Below, in pieces: positions 1-7,462 of a DNA stretch of 64,000 nucleotides. Source of the DNA: JBOZRQ01 sp050789255. Lineage in GTDB: Bacteria; Bacillota; Sulfobacillia; Symbiobacteriales; Symbiobacteriaceae. How positions within the stretch are numbered: the stretch's first letter is position 1; every line of letters starts with the position of its first letter. The stretch lies in the NCBI GenBank assembly GCA_050789255.1, contig JBOZRQ010000040.1, positions 25,273-89,272 on the forward strand, in the 5' to 3' direction. The notes beneath the pieces are model-generated. The model did no database searches, was not told the origin of the DNA, and saw nothing but the letters and a program-made list of their open reading frames with translations. A program made the translations under genes and the position numbers.

Positions 1-437
1 TCCACGGCGGCGGTGCCCATGGCGTTGGTCCCTGATGCCGCCTCGCTCCAGTCGGAGCCCGGCACCAGGTGAATTCCCTCGGCGGCGCGGCAGGCCTCCC
101 GGTCGCCCTCCACCAGCAGCGCCCGAGCCAGCGGATCGCAGAGCGCAAGCACTTGGCCTGTGTGGCTCAGAAATCCCTTCAGTTCGCCGATCACGGCGTT
201 GGCTGCGGTCATGAGCAGGCTGTGCTGCGCTTGTTCGGAGTGCAGGGCCCGCTCTCCCCAGGCGGTGAGACCGCTGTGCCGGTCGGGGGTGAGCCCCGCC
301 AGCCGGCTGCGGCGCCAGGACTGGAGTACGACAGGCCGCACTCCGCCCACGGAGAGATCCCCGCTCTGGAAGTGCTCCCAGCCAGCACGGACGCTCTCCA
401 CGCTCTGATGCAGGGCCTCCCACGGTTGTGTCTCCAT
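1..437 (-). CDS. sigma-54-dependent activator, AcoR-like, N-terminal part (runs off window)
   Basis: Reading leftward from an ATG at 437 there is an open frame of about 145 codons to the window edge, with a purine-rich AGGGGCGGC just upstream of the start. The visible part carries hallmarks of the N-terminal sensory region of AcoR-type enhancer-binding proteins: VVLQSWRRSRLAGLTPD near residue 33, and a GAF-like segment ending GSDWSEAASGTNAMGTAAV, where such proteins have W-S-E..GTNAIGTAL. In that family a central AAA+ domain and a C-terminal HTH drive sigma-54 polymerase; those parts lie outside the window, so the full architecture is inferred. A putative sigma-54 promoter faces the other way at 467-482. 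Confidence 0.8.
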   Translation of the reverse strand, partial: METQPWEALHQSVESVRAGWEHFQSGDLSVGGVRPVVLQSWRRSRLAGLTPDRHSGLTAWGERALHSEQAQHSLLMTAANAVIGELKGFLSHTGQVLALCDPLARALLVEGDREACRAAEGIHLVPGSDWSEAASGTNAMGTAAV

Positions 438-466
438 CGCTCGCCGCCCCTTTCCTCAGACCGGCC

Positions 467-482
467 TGGTATGGATTTTGCA
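467..482 (+). promoter_or_regulatory. putative sigma-54 (-24/-12) promoter
   Basis: TGGTATGGATTTTGCA has GG and GC exactly 10 nt apart, with TGG at -24 and TTGCA at -12, close to the consensus TGGCACG-N4-TTGCW. It lies between the divergent AcoR-like gene and the CoxG-like gene and reads toward the latter, giving a leader of about 80 nt. The match is seen directly; use by sigma-54 is inferred from the neighbouring activator. Confidence 0.65.
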
Positions 483-574
483 TAGAGAATTTTCGGGATT
501 GAAACAGCTGCTCCTTGTGACTGACACCGAAATGAGTCATTGGTCTATGACTGCCCCGGAAAGGGTGGATATCC

Positions 575-1021
575 ATGCATGTCGCCGGTACGTTTCGGTA
601 CGAGGCCCCGCCTTCGCTGGTGTACACGCAGTTTACCGACCGCGACGCCCTGCTCCAGGCCACGCCCGGTCTGGAATCGCTCACGGAAACGGCCCCCGAC
701 CGCTATGATGCTACCCTCCGGGTGGGGATCGGGGGCTTCGCCCTGGTGTATCGCGGCACGCTAGTGGTAAGCGACAGGCAGCCCTACGAGCGTTACCACC
801 TGCATATCCAGGCCGAGACCCACAACGGCTACGGCACAGGGGAGGCCACATTCCGCTTCATGCCGATGTCTGGCGGCGGCACCGAGGTCCGCTACGAGGC
901 GGACGTGGAGCTGGGTGGGGCCCAAAAGCTGCTACCCTCCCTGGCGCGGGGCCTGGTGGACTTCTTCCTGCGCGGCATGGCCGAGGTGATCACGGAACGG
1001 TTACACGGCCCTAGCAGGTAA
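575..1021 (+). CDS. CoxG-like SRPBCC domain protein
   Basis: A 148-residue protein opening with HVAGTFRYEAPPSLVYTQF, the usual start of the CoxG/SRPBCC fold (beta strand, then the pattern P..VY..F.D...L...PG..S). CoxG proteins help maturation or membrane anchoring of aerobic CO dehydrogenase and related molybdenum hydroxylases, but many homologues sit away from cox genes. No coxMSL genes are visible here, so the client enzyme is unknown. The C-terminal stretch LARGLVDFFLRGMAEVI is amphipathic. The start ATG follows AAGGGTGG at 6 nt. It probably depends on the sigma-54-type promoter upstream. Followed 57 nt later by a Nudix gene on the same strand. Confidence 0.7.
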   Translation: MHVAGTFRYEAPPSLVYTQFTDRDALLQATPGLESLTETAPDRYDATLRVGIGGFALVYRGTLVVSDRQPYERYHLHIQAETHNGYGTGEATFRFMPMSGGGTEVRYEADVELGGAQKLLPSLARGLVDFFLRGMAEVITERLHGPSR

Positions 1022-1078
1022 TTGGAAATGCCACGGGGAAACCCTTAGGGAAACTCGTTGTGAGAGAAGTGTGGGGCC

Positions 1079-1480
1079 GTGCGACAGAAAGCCTACGCGC
1101 TGATCGTCGAGAACGGGCGCCTGCTCCTGGTTCGCTACTACTACCCCCGGGAGAAGGCGTGGTACTGGAACTTCCCCGGCGGCACCGTAGAGCAGGGGGA
1201 GACCCTCGAAGCGGCGGTGAAGCGGGAGCTCATGGAGGAATGCTGCGTCGAAATCGACGTGGGGCCGCTCTTGCTGAGCGAGGCCCCTCCTGGGCGCGAC
1301 TACGTCCGCCACTTTTTCCGCTGCAGCATCAGCAAGGGGCGCCCACGGGTGAGCGACAATCCGGCCACCAACGACTCCATCGGAGCGATCGAGTGGGTCC
1401 CGCTGAACGACCCGCAGTATTGCGGCGGGTGGGGGCGCCGGAACCTGCCCCTGGTCGCCAAGGTTCTGGCCTCGGAATAG
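1079..1480 (+). CDS. Nudix hydrolase
   Basis: A 133-residue single-domain Nudix protein. The Nudix box spans about residues 35-57: G-T-V-E-Q-G-E, seven residues, then REL-M-EE-C-C-V. The catalytic REx2EE core is intact, but the usual glycine near the end of the box is a cysteine. Substrate cannot be told from sequence; family members hydrolyse nucleoside diphosphates linked to another group. GTG start, preceded by GAGAGAAG. It may be cotranscribed with the CoxG-like gene (57 nt gap). Confidence 0.85.
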   Translation: MRQKAYALIVENGRLLLVRYYYPREKAWYWNFPGGTVEQGETLEAAVKRELMEECCVEIDVGPLLLSEAPPGRDYVRHFFRCSISKGRPRVSDNPATNDSIGAIEWVPLNDPQYCGGWGRRNLPLVAKVLASE

Positions 1481-1514
1481 TTCAAGACACTAGCGGAGGC
1501 TGGTGTCTTTTCTG

Positions 1515-1550
1515 TTGCATAAGTATACAGAAAGAGTTATACTTATGCAG
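1515..1550 (+). promoter_or_regulatory. paired ARG box containing the argB promoter
   Basis: Two 14-bp ARG-box cores, TGCATAAGTATACA (1516-1529) and GTTATACTTATGCA (1536-1549), start 20 bp apart. Their outer arms form a near-perfect inverted repeat. TTGCAT (1515-1520) and TATACT (1538-1543) lie 17 bp apart as a sigma-A promoter inside the pair, so ArgR binding would cover both promoter elements. The predicted transcript starts about 27 nt before argB. Confidence 0.85.
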
Positions 1551-1576
1551 ACTACGATACTGGGAGGCGTACCCGC

Positions 1577-2458
1577 GTGAATCAGTGGGTGATCGATAAA
1601 GCAGCAGTCCTGGCCGAGGCGCTCCCGTATATCCGACGATTTTCGGGCAAGACGGTCGTCATCAAGTACGGTGGCGCAGCGATGGCTGCGGCGGATCTGA
1701 AAGACGCGGTTATGCAGGATATCGCCCTGATGAAGTACGTTGGCATGAACCCCATTGTGGTGCATGGGGGCGGCCCTGAGGTCTCTGCCATGTCCAAGAA
1801 GCTGGGCATTGAGTCCCGGTTTGTCGACGGCCTGCGGGTGACCGATGCTGAGACCATGCAGATCGCCCAGATGGTGCTGATCGGCAAGACCAGCCGAGAG
1901 ATCGTGACGCACCTGGGGCGCAATGGCATCAAGGCCGTGGGCCTGTCGGGCCACGACGGCGGGCTGATCAAAGCCACCCGCCATCTGCACCGGTCGATCA
2001 AGACCGGCGACATCGTCGACATCGGCTTCGTCGGCGATGTGACGGAGATTGACGTAAGCGTGCTGGAATCGCTCACCCAGGCGGGCTTCGTGCCGGTGAT
2101 CGCCCCCATTGGCGTGGGGAGCGAAGGCGAATCCTATAATATCAACGCTGATACGGTTGCGGGCGAAATCGCCGCAGCCCTGAAGGCGGAGAAGCTGGTG
2201 CTCCTGACCGACGTGGAAGGTGTGCGGGCTGACAAGGATGACCCCGCCAGCCTGCTCAACCGAGTGACGGTCGACGAGATAACCGGATGGATGTCGCAGG
2301 GGAAAATCGAGGGCGGCATGATCCCGAAGCTGGAGTGCTGCCTTACCGCCCTGGCCGCCGGGGTGAACCGGGTTCACATCATCGATGGGCGGGTGCCGCA
2401 TAGCCTTCTCCTGGAGATCTTTACGGACAAGGGCGTCGGCACCATGGTGATAAAGTAG
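1577..2458 (+). CDS. argB: acetylglutamate kinase
   Basis: A 293-residue amino-acid kinase that phosphorylates N-acetylglutamate in arginine synthesis. Diagnostic motifs are VVIKYGGAAM near residue 27, VHGGGPEVS near residue 62 (the glycine-rich acetylglutamate/phosphate loop), LLTDVEGVRADKDDP and GGMIPKLECCLTAL toward the C terminus. The length is normal for ArgB. GTG start with GGGAGGCG seven nt upstream. It is the first gene of an argB-argD pair (15 nt gap) behind an ARG-box promoter. argC, argJ and argF are not in the window. Confidence 0.96.
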   Translation: MNQWVIDKAAVLAEALPYIRRFSGKTVVIKYGGAAMAAADLKDAVMQDIALMKYVGMNPIVVHGGGPEVSAMSKKLGIESRFVDGLRVTDAETMQIAQMVLIGKTSREIVTHLGRNGIKAVGLSGHDGGLIKATRHLHRSIKTGDIVDIGFVGDVTEIDVSVLESLTQAGFVPVIAPIGVGSEGESYNINADTVAGEIAAALKAEKLVLLTDVEGVRADKDDPASLLNRVTVDEITGWMSQGKIEGGMIPKLECCLTALAAGVNRVHIIDGRVPHSLLLEIFTDKGVGTMVIK

Positions 2459-2473
2459 GAGGAAGGTGCAGCT

Positions 2474-3679
2474 GTGGGCAGCGAGCAGATCAAGGATCTT
2501 ACGAACACGTACCTGATGAACACCTATGGCCGCTACCCGATCGCCCTGGTTCAGGGCCGTGGGGTAAAGGCCTGGGACGCTGAGGGCAAAGAGTACCTCG
2601 ACTTCCTGGGGGGCATCGCGGTCAATCTGCTGGGGCACAGTCATCCGGCGGTGGTGAAGGCCATCACGGAGCAGGCGCAGAAGCTGATTCACACCTCGAA
2701 TCTCTATTACACCGAGCCGTCCGTGCAGCTGGCCGGCCTGCTGGTGGAGAACGGCGGCCTGGATAAGGTCTTCCTGTGCAACAGCGGCGCCGAGGCGAAC
2801 GAGGGCGCCTTCAAGTTGGCCCGCAAGTACCACTGGCGCAAGGGCATCAAGCAGAAGACCAAGATCATCTCGATCACCCACGCTTTCCACGGGCGCACCA
2901 TGGGCGCCCTGGCCGCCACGCCCAAGCCGGAGATCCAGGAGGGCTTCACCCCCCTGCCCGCCGGCTACGCCTACGCTGAGTTCGGCGACATCGCCTCGCT
3001 CAAGCACTTGGTGGACGACCAGACCGCGGCGGTCATCCTGGAGCCTGTGCAGGGCGAGGGCGGCATTCAGCCGATGTCGGTCGAGTTCGTACGGGCGGCG
3101 CGGTTGCTCTGTGACGAGGTCGGCGCCCTGCTGATCTTCGACGAGATCCAGTGCGGCCTGGGCCGCGTGGGCACGTTCTTCGCCTACCAGAGCGTCGGGG
3201 TGAAGCCCGATATTATCACCCTGGCGAAGGGCCTGGGCGGCGGGCTGCCGATCGGCGCCTTCTGCGCGTCGGCCGAGGTGGCCTCGGGCTTCCAGCCGGG
3301 CGACCACGGCACCACCTTCGGCGCCAACCCGGTCTGCTGTGCGGCGGCGGTAGCCACGCTGAAGACCGTGCTGAACGGCGGCCTGGTCACCCACGCCGCC
3401 CGCATGGGCGAGTATATCGTTGAGCAGCTGAACGGGCTGAAGGAGAAGTACCCCGGCCTGGTCAAGGAGGTCCGCGGCGCCGGCCTGATGATCGGCATGG
3501 AGCTGACGGTGCCAGGGGCGCCCGTCCTCGCCAAGTGCCACGAGCTGGGCCTGCTGGCCAACGTGACCGCCGGCACCGTGCTGCGGCTCCTGCCGCCCTA
3601 CGTGGTGGTCAAGGAGGATGTCGACAAGGCGGTCGAGATCATCGATCAGGCGCTGGCCTCTGTGCTGCAGCCCGCCTAG
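2474..3679 (+). CDS. argD: acetylornithine aminotransferase
   Basis: A 401-residue class III PLP aminotransferase converting N-acetylglutamate semialdehyde to acetylornithine. Visible motifs are NSGAEANEGAFKLARKY, FHGRTMGALAATPKP, EPVQGEGGI, the PLP-ring aspartate loop IFDEIQCGLGRVG and the Schiff-base lysine in TLAKGLGGGLPIGAF. GTG start after GGAGGAAGG. It sits 15 nt behind argB and so is controlled by the same ARG-box promoter. A strong bidirectional terminator follows. A second class III enzyme at 29701-30882 is a paralogue. Confidence 0.95.
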   Translation: MGSEQIKDLTNTYLMNTYGRYPIALVQGRGVKAWDAEGKEYLDFLGGIAVNLLGHSHPAVVKAITEQAQKLIHTSNLYYTEPSVQLAGLLVENGGLDKVFLCNSGAEANEGAFKLARKYHWRKGIKQKTKIISITHAFHGRTMGALAATPKPEIQEGFTPLPAGYAYAEFGDIASLKHLVDDQTAAVILEPVQGEGGIQPMSVEFVRAARLLCDEVGALLIFDEIQCGLGRVGTFFAYQSVGVKPDIITLAKGLGGGLPIGAFCASAEVASGFQPGDHGTTFGANPVCCAAAVATLKTVLNGGLVTHAARMGEYIVEQLNGLKEKYPGLVKEVRGAGLMIGMELTVPGAPVLAKCHELGLLANVTAGTVLRLLPPYVVVKEDVDKAVEIIDQALASVLQPA

Positions 3680-3744
3680 AACGGAGAAGGGTAGAGGGGA
3701 TTAGCCTGAGGCCATGGCAGCCGTAGCTGAACTGGTCCTGAATC

Positions 3745-3784
3745 AAAAAACTCCCGACCAACCTAAAGTTGGCGGGAGTTTTTT
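3745..3784. terminator. bidirectional terminator between argD and the MFS gene
   Basis: CTCCCG-a-CCAAC (3751-3762) pairs with GTTGG-CGGGAG (3768-3778) around a CTAAA loop. It is flanked by six A on the left and six T on the right, so it works on both strands. The stop codon of the leftward MFS gene (3763-3765) lies in the loop. Confidence 0.92.
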
Positions 3785-4785
3785 CGTATTCCGTGGTGAA
3801 GCACCAGCGCGGCGGTTATGGCGCCGGCCCCCAGCCAGACCGCGGGCGGGCTCAATCCCATGGCCGATGGCAGGCCGCCTGCGGCAATCGCCAGACCCAA
3901 AGCCAGGCCGGCGGCGGTGGCGGGCTGCTGCGGCAGCCGCCGCACCGCTGCGGTCAGGGCGATCGGGGTGGCCGACTGGAGCAGGGCCACACCGGGCAGC
4001 AGGGCGCCGAGGTGATCGCCGCCGAAGGCCAGCAGGGGCGCCGCCAGGGCGAGGGCGCCCAGGGCGAAGCGCCGCCAGCCGATGCGGTCGGCCAGAATCC
4101 CGCCGAACGCCTTGCCGAAGGCAGCCGCCAGGGCGGTGTAGATCAGCATATCGGTCCGGCCTTGCAGGGCGAACTCAATCGTGCTCCAGACGGCCGAGCG
4201 CAGGGCGATTGAGGCCAGCAGAAGCATCATGATCAAGTCGTGGCTCTCCAGAATCGGCTCCTTCGCCTGGGCTTGCGCGTAGGGCAGCGCAGGCGTCTGC
4301 ATCAGCAGAACGAGCACCGCGAAGATCACGAGCAGCGCCAGAAATGGCCAGGCCGCGCCACGTTCGCTCACCATGAGCGCCCCGCCAACCGCCAGGCCCA
4401 CCACGCCGGGCGCCGCAAAGAGCCCCGGGCCGGTCGAGCGCTCAGGCGTCGCGTACACGGCCAGGGCGCCGCCCCCCACGTGGAAGGCCGCCGAGCCGAA
4501 GCCCGCAAGCCCCACCGCGGCCAGCGGGTTCCCGCCGCCCACCAGCAAGGCAGCTGCCAGCAGCCCCAGCCCGCCCAGCACGGCGGCCCGGGGCCCGTGC
4601 ACCTGGTCGACCAGCATGCCCACCAGGGGCTGGGCTCCAAAGGCCAACACGTTGTAAAGCAGAACCAGCAGGGCCACCTGGCTCAAGTCCATGCGGGCCG
4701 GCAGCCCGCCGAGCAAAAACCCCGCCGAGCCGTCGGCCACGGCGTGGGCCAGTCCAAGCACCACCGGGAGTGAAAGCCGCCTCAT
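3763..4785 (-). CDS. MFS transporter
   Basis: A 340-residue, very hydrophobic Ala/Leu/Gly-rich protein with about 10-12 membrane segments. The loop GMLVDQVHGPRAA after the second helix resembles the MFS motif A (G-x3-D-x-x-G-R), and GGILADRIGWRR repeats it in the second half. The N terminus (LAHAVADGSAGFLLGGLPAR) loosely recalls fosmidomycin-resistance-type carriers, but the substrate is not determined. ATG start after GGAGG. It is 16 nt downstream of a small membrane protein gene and may be the last gene of that leftward group. Its stop codon lies inside the shared terminator. Confidence 0.8.
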   Translation of the reverse strand: MRRLSLPVVLGLAHAVADGSAGFLLGGLPARMDLSQVALLVLLYNVLAFGAQPLVGMLVDQVHGPRAAVLGGLGLLAAALLVGGGNPLAAVGLAGFGSAAFHVGGGALAVYATPERSTGPGLFAAPGVVGLAVGGALMVSERGAAWPFLALLVIFAVLVLLMQTPALPYAQAQAKEPILESHDLIMMLLLASIALRSAVWSTIEFALQGRTDMLIYTALAAAFGKAFGGILADRIGWRRFALGALALAAPLLAFGGDHLGALLPGVALLQSATPIALTAAVRRLPQQPATAAGLALGLAIAAGGLPSAMGLSPPAVWLGAGAITAALVLHHGIRKNSRQL

Positions 4786-4801
4786 GGCCGTGCCTCCTCG
4801 G

Positions 4802-5182
4802 TCAGTCCGCGAAATAGATCAGGGCGAGCACCAGATAGCTGGCCAGGTTGGCTGCCAGGGCCACCATCATCGCACGGGAGGCCGGGTGGCGGCGGAGCAG
4901 AGCGAGGATTCCGCCCTCGATCAGCAAGGTCACCGCGAAGGCGGCGAGAAACCCGACGAACTCCATGGACGGGAAGTACTGCGCGACCACGATGCCGGGG
5001 ATCGTGGAGACCAGGTTGACCAACAGGGCGTCGAGGAAGCTGCGCCCGTAAGTGCCCCAGTCCATGATCTTCATCACCAGGGCTTCACCGGCTGAGATCA
5101 GGAGAAAAGCGACGATCAGAACACCAGGAATCGCCCACAGAAGCCAGCCGGCGGCCACATCAGCGAGAACGTACTCTGTCAC
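4802..5182 (-). CDS. small membrane protein, unknown function
   Basis: A 126-residue protein with about four hydrophobic segments (WLLWAIPGVLIVAFLLIS, LLVNLVSTIPGIVVAQYF, FVGFLAAFAVTLLIEGGIL and a C-terminal one). I chose GTG at 5182 because GGAGGAA lies six nt before it; a longer frame to 5236 has no site. Family not recognised. It is 16 nt upstream of the MFS gene and follows the FAIM-like gene by 86 nt, on the same strand. Confidence 0.65.
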   Translation of the reverse strand: MTEYVLADVAAGWLLWAIPGVLIVAFLLISAGEALVMKIMDWGTYGRSFLDALLVNLVSTIPGIVVAQYFPSMEFVGFLAAFAVTLLIEGGILALLRRHPASRAMMVALAANLASYLVLALIYFAD

Positions 5183-5268
5183 TGAGTGTTCCTCCAAGTA
5201 AGAAAAGTACCCACCTAAACTAGGGGGTACTTCCACATGCGGCGCCCAGACTCCTTGATTCCCACCAG

Positions 5269-5853
5269 CTACTCCGACCAGCAGTGGTACCAGCTAATCG
5301 CCGCCATGAGCAGTTGCACGATGGCGAAGTGCGTGTCCTGTTCGCTGGCAGGGCCGTAGAGCGTGAGGATTGCCGATAACACCACCAGGGCGATGGCCAG
5401 ATGAAAGTGGACCTCACGGCGTGGGCGCAGCAACAGGGCCAGACCCGATGCGCCCAGCACGGCGCCCCATACGGGGTGAAGCGGCCCGAAGTAGCCGTGG
5501 TACGCGGCGAAGACGAGCAGAAGGAAACCGTCCGCCTGCACGCGCTCCCGGTTCTGACCCTCGGCGAACCTGGTTCCGTGCTCGGTTTCCCGCAGCGCAC
5601 CGCTCTCTACTGAGCGGCGGTCCACCAGCAGGTCGTAGTGATAAGTAAGTCCATTGGCTTCAATCCATAGAACGCACTCGTGACTGCCCACCTGGAAGCG
5701 GTCCATGCCCCCCATGTCCAGGAGGTTGCGCTCCACCTTGACCACGGTCTCCCCGTCGAGCCGGACCACCCGGCGTCCCGTCCAGTAGCCATGCTCCAGC
5801 TCTACCACGTGCGGTCCGTCCTCCAGGTCAAAGCGCCACACCTTGCGGGCCAT
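5269..5853 (-). CDS. FAIM-like domain protein with C-terminal membrane helices
   Basis: A 194-residue protein. Residues about 4-80 resemble animal FAIM1 (Fas apoptotic inhibitory molecule): W-x-F-D-L-x-DG-x-H-V-V-E-L-EHG-x2-TG-R-R-VV, a DG turn, then RFQVGSHECVLWIEA and YDLLVDRRSVE, matching FAIM's HFSIGNHDCYIKA and TLIVDNREI. The second part has about three hydrophobic helices (LLLVFAAYHGYFG, GAVLGASGLALLL, LAIALVVLSAILTLY). The start at 5853 follows GGAGGTGG; a longer frame to 5886 overlaps the flotillin terminator. Function unknown. It lies downstream of the flotillin operon. The FAIM resemblance comes from remembered motifs, not an alignment. Confidence 0.6.
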   Translation of the reverse strand: MARKVWRFDLEDGPHVVELEHGYWTGRRVVRLDGETVVKVERNLLDMGGMDRFQVGSHECVLWIEANGLTYHYDLLVDRRSVESGALRETEHGTRFAEGQNRERVQADGFLLLVFAAYHGYFGPLHPVWGAVLGASGLALLLRPRREVHFHLAIALVVLSAILTLYGPASEQDTHFAIVQLLMAAISWYHCWSE

Positions 5854-5876
5854 GGCTTGCCACCTCCGGCCAAAGG

Positions 5877-5909
5877 AATGCCCCACCCAGCCTATGCTGA
5901 GTGGGGCAT
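5877..5909 (-). terminator. hairpin after the flotillin gene
   Basis: AATGCCCCAC (5877-5886) and GTGGGGCATT (5900-5909) form a perfect 10-bp stem seven nt past the flotillin stop. The T-tract on the minus strand is weak, so readthrough into the FAIM-like gene is possible. Confidence 0.65.
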
Positions 5910-5915
5910 TGCGGT

Positions 5916-7445
5916 CTACTCTTGGGTGGCGGCCACCTCGGCGGTGACGGGAGCGGGGGCAGGGGCAGGGGAGGCAGCGAGCTGCTTGACCTGATGCTCG
6001 AGGCCGGGGATGTTCCGCAGCAGCTCCTTGACGGAGAGGCCGGTCAGGGTCTCGACCATGGCGGGGGCCTGGGCCACTACCTTGGCGATCTCGCCCATGT
6101 AGCGGTTGACGCCCACCTCGCCGTCGCTGCCGGTGGAGAGGATCGTGACCTTGTCGATCTTGGAGAGCGGCTCCGCAGCGGCCCGCATGAGCTCGGGCAG
6201 GGCGGGCAGCATCTTGTCGAGGATGGCGGCCTGACCGAAGTGCTGGTAAGCCTCGGCCTTGACCTGCATCGCTTCGGCCTCGGCACGGCCCTTGGCCAGA
6301 AGGATTTCGGCCTCGGCGGTACCCTTGGCACGCACGACCTCGGCCTCGGCGGCGCCCTGCAGCTTCTTGATCTCGGCCTCGGCCTGACCGGCGGCCCGGG
6401 CGGCAGCAGCCTGGCCCTGAGCCTCGATCTCGACCTTGCGGCGCTGCGCCTCGGCGATGGTCTCGACACGCTGCTTTTCGACCTCGGCCTGCTTCAGGAC
6501 CGTAGCGATCAGTTCCTTCTCGCGCCGCAGGATTTCGGCTTCCTGCACCTTGACCTGCTCCATGCGCTCGACCTGCTGCACCTTGACCTGCTCGGCGATG
6601 ACCTGCTGCTGCATGACGTTGGTCTGGATGTCGTAGGCCTTGTCGGCCTGAGCCTGGGCTTTCTTGGTCTCGGCGTCATACGCTGCCCTCTTCAGCGAGA
6701 GATCACGCTGGGCTTCAGCCTGCTTGGCCTGGCTCTCGGTTTGCGCCAGAACGGTCTCCTGGTCGGCCAGAGCCTTGGCAACGGCCGCTTCCCGAACAGC
6801 CTGAGCCTTCTTGATCTCGGTGTCGCGCATGGCCTCGGCGGCGGCAATCTCAGCCTGCCGCTTGATGCGCTCGGTGTCGGGGCGGCCCATGGCCTCGATA
6901 TACTGGTTCTTATCCTTGATCTCCTTGACGGTGAAGGAGATGACCTCCAGGCCCATCTTGGCCATATCGTCGGCAACGTTGGAGCGCATGCGGTCGGCGA
7001 CCATCTCCGGCTCCTTGACGATCTGCTCGACCGTCAGCTGGCCGATGATGCCGCGCAGGTGGCCTTCCATGACCAGCTTCAGAACGCCGTGGCGCTCTTG
7101 CGGCGTCTTGGACAGGAACTGCTCGGCCGCCGTCAGGATCGAGTCGATGTCCGACTTGACCTTGATCTGCGAGACGGCCTCCACAGTCACAGCGACACCC
7201 TGTACCGTATAGAAGTCCTGCTGCGGGATGACGTCAAAGGACATCAGTTCCAGCGACAGCTCCTGGGACGACTGGATCAGCGGCCACACAACCAGGCCGC
7301 CGCCCTTGGTGACCCGGGGCCCGCCAAAACCATACACAATCAGTGCCTGGTTCGGGGGGACCTTGCGGTACATGGAGGCAACCACGCCCAACAACAGAAG
7401 AATCCCGACGACCGTGAGACCTGCAATAATCATCCACGATTCCAT
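5916..7445 (-). CDS. floT: flotillin-like SPFH protein
   Basis: A 509-residue flotillin. It has a membrane anchor at residues 4-25 (MIIAGLTVVGILLLLGVVA) and an SPFH/PHB domain at about 30-200 (PPNQALIVYG, KNQYIEAMGRPDTERIKRQAEI). A long coiled coil rich in A-E-A-E repeats follows at about 205-400 (GAAEAEVVRAKGTAEAEIL), then a C-terminal oligomerisation region and a Pro/Ala tail. Flotillins scaffold liquid-ordered membrane microdomains. The nfeD-type partner lies 17 nt upstream, as in the Bacillus yuaF-floT operon. The symbol follows Bacillus usage. Confidence 0.92.
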   Translation of the reverse strand: MESWMIIAGLTVVGILLLLGVVASMYRKVPPNQALIVYGFGGPRVTKGGGLVVWPLIQSSQELSLELMSFDVIPQQDFYTVQGVAVTVEAVSQIKVKSDIDSILTAAEQFLSKTPQERHGVLKLVMEGHLRGIIGQLTVEQIVKEPEMVADRMRSNVADDMAKMGLEVISFTVKEIKDKNQYIEAMGRPDTERIKRQAEIAAAEAMRDTEIKKAQAVREAAVAKALADQETVLAQTESQAKQAEAQRDLSLKRAAYDAETKKAQAQADKAYDIQTNVMQQQVIAEQVKVQQVERMEQVKVQEAEILRREKELIATVLKQAEVEKQRVETIAEAQRRKVEIEAQGQAAAARAAGQAEAEIKKLQGAAEAEVVRAKGTAEAEILLAKGRAEAEAMQVKAEAYQHFGQAAILDKMLPALPELMRAAAEPLSKIDKVTILSTGSDGEVGVNRYMGEIAKVVAQAPAMVETLTGLSVKELLRNIPGLEHQVKQLAASPAPAPAPVTAEVAATQE

Positions 7446-7462
7446 GATTCACGAAACCTCCT

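Noticed and set aside
534..555. Short inverted repeat AGTCAT/ATGACT before the CoxG-like gene
   Set aside because: Six bp with a six-nt spacer is too weak to call an operator alone; could be revisited as an activator site.
1490..3541. A 683-codon open frame on the minus strand opposite argB-argD, and similar long frames opposite floT (5901-7472), carB (25758-28157) and oppA (46948-48591)
   Set aside because: They mirror strongly conserved genes, arise from the GC-rich third codon position, have no ribosome sites, and their Leu/His/Asp/Gly-rich translations match no family.
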